Below the pieces are notes generated by a model. The model did no database searches, was not told the origin of the DNA, and was given only the letters and a program-made list of their open reading frames with translations. 64,000 nt of DNA, taken from Rhodamnia argentea (taxonomy: Eukaryota; Streptophyta; Magnoliopsida; Myrtales; Myrtaceae). Below are positions 57,141 to 64,000 of this stretch, in pieces. The stretch's first letter is position 1. Each line of letters starts with the position of its first letter. The stretch covers positions 4,836,001-4,900,000 of the forward strand of contig NC_063150.1 in assembly GCF_020921035.1 (NCBI RefSeq), written 5' to 3'. Made by a program: the position numbers and the translations under genes.

Positions 57141-58532
57141 ATTCAGGTACACTGGACCCTGGATTTGTGGAATTGACGATTGTGAAAGAATGATTGAACA
57201 GACAATAGAGTGAAAATGGTGGGGATTGCAGACCGCGAGATTTATTTAAATTTAGCTTATTTTTTATATAATTTATATGTAATTTGGACTCATATATGAA
57301 ATTAAAACCAAAAGCACCACCTTCGTTTTAGTATTATATGTCATGTTTTAGCCATGTCATTGTCACATAGAAGAAAAAACATAATAAAGAAAGTTATACC
57401 GGCATTTTTTGTTAGCCAATTTGGACAGATTTAGCGGAATGATTCGATTGCATCCATTTGATAAATTTTAAGACTTGATTACATTTTTAAGCAACCGAAA
57501 GCAAGAATCCAACCTACAGTCCTCGATTTTAGGGACAAAAGCATGGAAACAGCCCGTGCCATGGAGCAAATTCCAGAATGGGTTAAGCATGGAATATTAT
57601 CGTATTATGCTTGGCAAAGGAGTGAGGATGCTTTTTGTGCCGTCCATGATTGCTCGCCTTTCTAGCTTTTGTGCATGTCTTTATCTTGAACCATCTCGTC
57701 TTGCGAAACCAAAATTAAACAGATAATGAGTGTAAATGGTGGTGATTGCAGACTGGGAGATTTTCTATAAGTGTTTTTCATAATATCCAAAGCGTGCCTG
57801 TATAGATTTTCTTCCACAGCCCAAACTTTTTGGCCAAGAATGATCCTTCTCCCTGGGGTAGAAAACTTTGGATGAAGACTATTGGGCAGATTAGTCATCC
57901 ATGCTTTTTGACATCTTTCCATTCGTGTAGCCAACAAGCAAGGATTATTGGAGAAACAGCGTGCGACTGGGGGTTCAAACACAGTTGGAGAAACAGAGTG
58001 GGACTGGAGGTTCAAATATAATGTTGTGTGATGACAGATAAGCCATTCATCTTAATTAAGGACATGATAGCAAAGATGTTTTTGACAAGAATGCATTTGC
58101 AAAGTTTCTCAACCTCTTTCTAACAATTTTCCAAAGAAGCTTATTGGAATGAATTCATGAGAAATCTCTTCCTCGATCCATCCAGTTGTTTTTATTTGAA
58201 GGGAATGCAGATTTAGGGTCCTTGGACATTTCTGAGGGTACTGGTTTAACTTCTAGAATTACGGGCCAAATGGATTTCTTGACCATGTGTTTGATTACTC
58301 TTCTGATAGCGAGAGACTGTCAGCCATCAATTGTTGAATTTGAAATTGCGGTGTAAGAAATCCAATCAAAATATGAAGATTTTGATATAATGTGTACAAC
58401 ATTAGGATTTTGTATTCGTTTTGATGGCTTCTCGTATTTCTAAATACTATGGTTTTACTCAATTCATCAGTTGTCATTTGTTATATTTGAATGCTCTCAT
58501 GTATAGTTTCAAAAGTGGTTCATTTGTTTAGC
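57141..58532 (-). repeat. Duplicated block A, inverted copy
   Basis: Reverse complement of 27728-28853, with about 270 extra bases spread over several insertions. The shared minus/plus frame reads RDKSMETARAMEQIPEWVKH here against RDKSTETARAMERIPERVKH in the other copy, so the substitutions keep the frame. Confidence 0.75.
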
Positions 58533-58663
58533 GGAAAGATCTTTGAGATTCATTCTGAATATATGAGAATTAGTCATATGAAAGAGAGGGTTTGTGACGG
58601 AATTAGGCTGCATACTATGAAGAGCCACCCAACATTTGAGTAATAAGAAAACATTCCCTTTTC

Positions 58664-58945
58664 CATATGTAACCATCACATGGAACAAGAGGCTTCTAAA
58701 AGGATGCTCCTATGGGCATCTACCTTGGTTGCATAAACTGACAACTCATCAGTCTTCTTGGTATATACACAAGAAGGAATCTCAAACATGTGGAATTGGA
58801 GAGTGCATAGCTATAGTGTAGACAGTGGCCTTTTGCCTTGATCGACAATATAAACACTCCAACCTTTACACTTTTTAACCAAACAAGCTAACTCTTCATA
58901 GTCTGCAGCCCAATTCCGTCACAAGTCCTCTCTCTCATAAAACGA
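58664..58945 (+). repeat. Duplicated block X, copy 2
   Basis: Direct match to 49275-49530. It lies next to the inverted block A copy, whereas at 49.5 kb X is joined to Y in direct orientation, so one of the two junctions has been inverted. Confidence 0.7.
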
Positions 58946-59229
58946 CAACGTTTCTATGTAACCGCTGCCAAATCAGGCAATGTGGTTGACTGGTTTCTAT
59001 GCTGACTTTTTTTTTCTTCGGTTACTAGTTATTGAATCTATCTATAAACTATAGTGCTATAATAGAAAGAGAGTTCTTTCCATTAATTATGTCAATTGTT
59101 AATAGATAAATTTCCAAGAGGAGGACATAATATATGAAAGATATATTCTATTTATATTCCTACAAATGTGTACATGTAATCTCAAATATAACAATATATG
59201 AAATTGAATTTGTGAGTAAATGCTGTTTC

Positions 59230-59958
59230 GTTATTAGCGAGTAATTTGGCAATTACTTGCAAGTTACAGCCTCTTCATACACCATCTAGCACTTTTTACT
59301 TACTGTTTAGTTATTACATTTTGAGAACAAGTGATTATAATATATGACCTTGCCATGAAGGCTAAAGTACACTACAGATGTCAAAACTACACTACGGATG
59401 TCAAAACTTGTGTATAACGCTCACTTTAATGCCAAAACTTTCAAAACAATAACTTAAGTGTCAACTTTTTTTAAAAATGATCGCTTAAATACCAACTTTT
59501 TTTAAAAAACGATCTTTTCAGTGCCAATTCCGATTTGAGCAAACGTGGCTCGCCCGAAATCGGATATGGCCTATTTTTTTTTATTAATATTTGAGCCGAC
59601 GTGGCCCGCCGGGATTGGCATTAAAGTAGTGTTTTTCAAAAAATTCGGCACTTAAGTGATTATTTAAAAAAAAATTAGCACTTAAGTGATCGTTTTGAAA
59701 GTTTTGGCACTAAAGTAATCGTTTTAAAAAAAAAATTGACATTTAAGTGATCATTTTGAAAATTTTGGCACTAAAGTGAGCGCCGTACATAAGTTTTGGC
59801 ACTTGTAGTGTACTTAAGCCCAAGTTTTGTTATTAGCAAGTAATCTGGCAATTACTTGCAAGTTACAACCTCTTCATACACCATCTAGCACTTTTTACTT
59901 ACTGTTTAGTTATTACGTTTTGAGAACAAGTGATTATCATAGATGACCTTGCCATGAA
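59230..59958 (+). repeat. Pair of 130-bp direct repeats around a MITE
   Basis: 59230-59359 and 59829-59958 are near-identical ('gttattagc(g/a)agtaat' through 'gaccttgccatgaa') and bracket the MITE at 59365-59815. Confidence 0.8.
59365..59815. mobile_element. MITE related to the one at 9182-9565
   Basis: Inverted ends 'aagtacacta' / 'tagtgtactt' continue into 'gtataacgctcactttaatgcc' / 'ggcactaaagtgagcgccgtac'. The interior has the same alternating 'cacttaagtgatc' / T-tract design as the 9.2-kb element. The left end has a small local duplication of 'actac(a/g)gatgtcaaaac'. Confidence 0.7.
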
Positions 59959-60269
59959 TAAACCGCTTGCATTCCTGCCTATATTTAAGGATTTACCCTA
60001 GGTACGGTATCGTGCATAATGAAAGTTTTCTATTTAAACATCAATCTTGAAGCAAGCGGTTAAAATATATATGATTAACGCGACAAATATGCAATTTTTG
60101 GTCTGGACACCGTACTCGGATAACATTAGAAAACCGAATGCAAAATGTGCTATGTGGGCACAAGGGTGATGCATGACTTAGTTACTAATTGATTAAGTGT
60201 GGATGTACACAAATTAGAAGATTGCAAAAAGGTAATACCTCCTGCCTAAGAAACCCATTTACTCACAAC

Positions 60270-60985
60270 TATACCTCCTACTAATATTAAATTTTGGCTC
60301 AATGTGTAATATGGTCCCCGAACGTTTAATTTGTTCAATGTGGTCTCTGAACTGCAGCCTAACATGCAATATCATTTATGTACTTTTAATTTGTTCAATA
60401 TGGTCCATGTACTTTTGGTACATATTTAATTCAACTCCTCAAAGGAGGAATTCGCTTTTTTAGAGGTATCATGCACATGCATAGGCATAGCATAGACTTT
60501 CTTTGGCAGGATGCTACTTCTTGCCTTTTTGAGGTCATATGAGTGAACTGCCTTACAGCTTCGTAGGGAGACCGTTGTACAGACTTTCAGCAACTTCCCA
60601 TGAAGTAGTGCTTTCTTCTTTTATATTGGGGATCTCATTGGGCTAGCCAAAGACACACCCTACCGACTAATTTGCCGATTGACTAACATGAAATCTCGAC
60701 TTTCAATTATATGAAAAGATCAAACATCAAGAAAAGAAGCGAGAGGGGACTAACTTTTGTCCTTTTTCTATCAATGGAAGGACAACATTGAAAATTTTCA
60801 CATAATTCGGGAACTAATTTGAACAAGTACTAAACATCCAATGGTCACATTGAACAAATTAAAAGTTCAAAGATCACATTACACATTGGGCTAAAATTCA
60901 AGGATTACATTAAACAAATTAAAAGTTCATGGATCACATTGCATATTAAATTAAAATTCAGAGATTATTTGTGTCATTATCCCTA
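60270..60985. mobile_element. Inverted-repeat element (~0.7 kb)
   Basis: The left arm 'ggctcaatgtgtaat' and 'tttaatttgttcaatgtggt' pairs with the right arm 'cattgaacaaattaaaagtt' and 'attacacattgggctaaaat'. Each arm contains two or three internal copies of the motif. The middle (60450-60800) is unpaired. No protein is encoded. Confidence 0.6.
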
Positions 60986-63260
60986 TAAAGGGGAGACAAG
61001 AATTTTGTTTCGTACCGTCCGTAGAAGATGTGTTCTTTGTCATATTGATAATCCTTTGACTTCCGCGTAGACAAACAAGCACTACCCTTCTTGTCTTTTA
61101 AATTTCATTCCCAATTCAAATTGCTTTTCCTCTCACTTACATTCTCCCATTCATGTGGCTTTGCCATACCATCTGAAGCCTTGGAACCTCGTCTGTGCCG
61201 TTAAAAACCTTCCGGCAAAAGAATTGTGATTGAGTGAAGAACCATGGAGCCATCTCAATCGCTCTCCAATCATCTGAATTTGGGTTACCTCGGAGCACTC
61301 ACTCAACAATGTTTTCCATCAACTCTCTTTTGGCACGTTCGGTATTGACTATTCTCCAACACATTCTCGACATTTTTCGTTTACCCTTTCTTCCGTTGAG
61401 TGTCCCGGACTACTTCGGTTACTTTGTGGTGTTTTGAAACAAATTTCCATGCAACTAATTCCGAAATGGGCAAAGGGCTGTTTTTCCTCCATGCGTGGTT
61501 GAAGGGTCTATGTTTTCTATCGGTAAGTCATAAGTTATGGACGTTATCTACGAACGAATCTGATTATATGTTAATGCGGGTGATCTTCATGTGTGTAATG
61601 AACCGATTAGCTGAATGGTTTATGCAATGTTCCAATCAGATATGCGCAAAAACGTGGTCTATGTGTGAATACGTACATAATTTCTGGCGATAGTTTAATA
61701 CTATGTGAATGAGTGTCCTTTTAAAATAAGTTATGATAGATCACCTAACTAACTTATTCGTCGGGAGATGGAGATGTACGATCAGTCAAGTTCCGAAAAT
61801 GAGTGGGCTGAGTTTTTGCTTGGGCTCCATGGCTGAGAAAGGCAAAATGGCTCATGGTCCTTGGGCGTTTTCCACTCCAGATCACTTTATCTTCGGCCGA
61901 ATGCTTAAAAAAAAAAAAAAACGAACTAATCCGTTTAGGACAAAAATGACCCAAAATTAAAAGTGAACTATTCGATGTATTGGATCTTGCAAAAAAAGAA
62001 TGATATTTTACCTTCACCACAAAAATAACTTCGCTTTTCGGATGAAAATAAAAGCGGTCGATCTTTCCTTCTAGAGAAGCTTATTTGGCATTTGATCCGG
62101 TTAATGGCGGCGACGTGAATAACGAACTAGTTAGCTAAGCCAAAAGAACGTCATTTCGCTTTAATTATGATAAATTGTTTGCTCAATCCGCTTTGAAATT
62201 CATTATATATGAAATCGAAGCACTAACCGAACTTCACAATTTGCTTGAATCCGAATCGATGATGTGAAATCTATAAGTTGCGAAGTTGTTGGGGCGAGAT
62301 TGGAGACATCCAATTCGAAGGCTGTTGTTGAGGTTAAATTCCTTGTTTTTTTTTTTTTTTTCATGTCGTCCAAAGAGAATGAGCCGATACCCTATTCAAA
62401 CGACGCTGTTTTTTTCTTTGGTCGATAAATACGGTGCCAATTTGGCTCAACTGACATGTCTATGTACACGTCATTCTTGTTAGTTGTGGCATATGTCACA
62501 TAAGCTTTTTGGCCACTAAAGTAAATGGCGGAGATTTTTGTCCATCGAGAGAAAAAATTATGCATTTTTTTTTTGTTTATTTGAAAAAAAATGTGTTTAT
62601 CATGCATTATTTGAAACTCGGTGGTTTTCTTTTTCCTCGAACAAAATTTCATACTTTTTTTGAGTTAATATCACGAAAATCCATAAACCGATATACTTGT
62701 GAAAAATTTATCTCAAATTACTTTTTGACCATCAAAAACCCAAAATTGATATACCTATGATAAATTTACCTTTCATTAGTTCTACTAAATTTTACCATCA
62801 AATTGCTGAGTGAGATAACATGTGACAATTGACGGATGTATTAGTTTGGAGTTTTCACCCTCTGTTTAACACGGGTGAAACGATTTAATGTTTTTCGTGG
62901 TATTAATCCAATTTAACAAAAATTAACGAAATGTAAATTTGTCATAGGTGTGGCAATTTAGGGTGTTTGGTAGTCAAAAAATTTGGTTGAGGTAAATTTG
63001 TCATAATCATATAATTTTGAGGTTTTTTGTGATAAAAAAATTAGTGACAATCATCAGGAAAATAACTATACAAATTTGATATTGCACCGTCATATGGCTT
63101 CATTGGGAGAACGGTAAGAGTAGCTTCAAGCTAGAAAGGGCTAAAAGTAGTGATGTTTTACATTGGAATAAAGCAAGTTTGACCACGTAGAAACAAAAAA
63201 TCAGACGGCCCACCGCAAGTATCATCTCCCTCTGTTTTGCTCGCCCTGTTTTTGACATCT
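60986..63260. other. Intergenic, no gene seen
   Basis: AT-rich DNA with A/T tracts at about 61906 and 62347. Short frames at 61234-61960 match no family I know. Confidence 0.4.
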
Positions 63261-63269
63261 GGGGCTAAC

Positions 63270-64000
63270 AAATTGTCGCTGTTGGCAAGATTTTATGTCT
63301 AGGATTCATATGAATAAAGTTTTCTGATTTTGTTTCAGCTAAATATACTTGATTCATTATTTTGTTTTGCCCGTATTATTGAGCGATAATTTTGGCGTAG
63401 CCGTGTCATGATGTGTTATAATTTTTACCTTAACAATAGATTTCTTGGTATGGAAATTCATAATGAAAGGACTTTTAAGTTAGACAAATCATCTCTACCG
63501 AAATTCGTAACAAAAGTATAAAGGCAATGAAGATGATTTTTGTTTTCCATTGAGGAGAAGCAGAGGACACTGATGCGCGACTGAAATCATCAACTATGAA
63601 CTATCATCCTAGCCTTCAACAAAGCCCTGCAAGTTTGCTTTTCATGTTGCAGAGATCACTACCCTCAATTTTTCATTTACAAAAGCTGAGCAACCCTTTT
63701 AAATCAAGGAGCCTCAGTGACTCACCAATGACTTTCAGTGAACATGATCATCTAATTTTGTACAGGTAATCTGCAGGTCTTGTTCATCCTTTTTTCTTCT
63801 TCCTTCTGGTGCAAGATTTGCACAAGCAAATCAAAAGAGAATGAAAAAGGGAGATCTTGCGGAGCTAGGAATTTTTCTATGAGTGCCAAAGAAGAAGCCT
63901 CAGAGACAAGCAATGTATCTGAGGCATAGCTAAAGGCGAAAGATCAGAATGTCTTTATGTTAACTCCTGACATTACTTCCTATGCGAGGGTGTTTCACAG
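63270..64000 (+). repeat. Duplicated blocks W and V, copy running off the window
   Basis: 63270-63480 matches 29130-29350. 63590-64000 is the reverse complement of 45950-46350, including 'gcaagatttgcacaagcaaat' against 'atttgctcgtgcaaatcttgc'. V at 46 kb lies just upstream of the lipoxygenase relic, so here it points rightwards out of the window. Confidence 0.75.

Noticed and set aside
1-64000. tRNA genes, CRISPR arrays or biosynthetic gene cluster
   Set aside because: No cloverleaf with proper A and B boxes, no regularly spaced direct repeats with unique spacers, and no set of co-located pathway enzymes. The single SINE-like B-box at about 3810 is not a tRNA gene.

Overview
The window is nuclear DNA from a flowering plant, most likely a woody eudicot. 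It has intron-bearing genes with GT-AG junctions, MIK2-type leucine-rich-repeat receptor kinases, a FAR1-family gene, a Ty3/gypsy LTR element, MITE-like inverted-repeat elements and long AT-rich spacers. Dispersed GC-rich 'ggcgag...gccgg' fragments and 'acttaagtgccaa' MITEs remind me of Myrtaceae genomes, but that is an impression and not proven here.

Layout. (1) 1-15.4 kb: a tandem array of three MIK2/At4g08850-like LRR receptor kinase copies plus the 5' stub of a fourth. Copies 2 and 3 lie in 5-5.5 kb duplicated units. Each of the three has kinase-disabling lesions (a frameshift; two nonsense codons; one nonsense codon plus a rearranged catalytic loop), while the LRR ectodomains stay open. 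(2) 15.4-20.5 kb: two genes that look intact, a short FAR1-domain protein (+) and a four-EF-hand calmodulin-like protein (-), in convergent orientation. (3) 20.5-34.7 kb: mostly repeats and decayed genes, including an RS-domain relic and a PRA1.H-like pseudogene. (4) 34.7-46.4 kb: a pseudogene of a PrmA-like ribosomal protein L11 methyltransferase, then a 9-lipoxygenase-like pseudogene on the minus strand split by a 7.7-kb degenerate gypsy element with a 5-bp target duplication. (5) 47.2-47.7 kb: an intact small mitochondrial ferredoxin-like protein, probably the complex I 'ferredoxin bridge' subunit C1-FDX. (6) 48-64 kb: an F-box/DUF295 pseudogene fragment, a 1.4-kb TTA-flanked TIR element, further MITEs, and inverted copies of blocks also present near 28-29 and 46-47 kb.

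The ferredoxin-like, CML and FAR1 genes are, from memory, the neighbours At3g07480-At3g07490-At3g07500 in Arabidopsis. The window therefore seems to be a conserved three-gene block that has been expanded by repeats and pseudogenes. Of about nine recognisable protein-coding loci only three look intact. No CRISPR array, tRNA, rRNA or bacterial-type operon was seen. I found no clearly new biological system. The strongest unusual items are the lesion-bearing receptor array, the templated rearrangement inside receptor copy 3, the start codon apparently split by an intron in the FAR1 gene, the gypsy insertion into a lipoxygenase, a 3' LTR full of micro-deletions, and a predicted second lipoxygenase copy just beyond the right edge.
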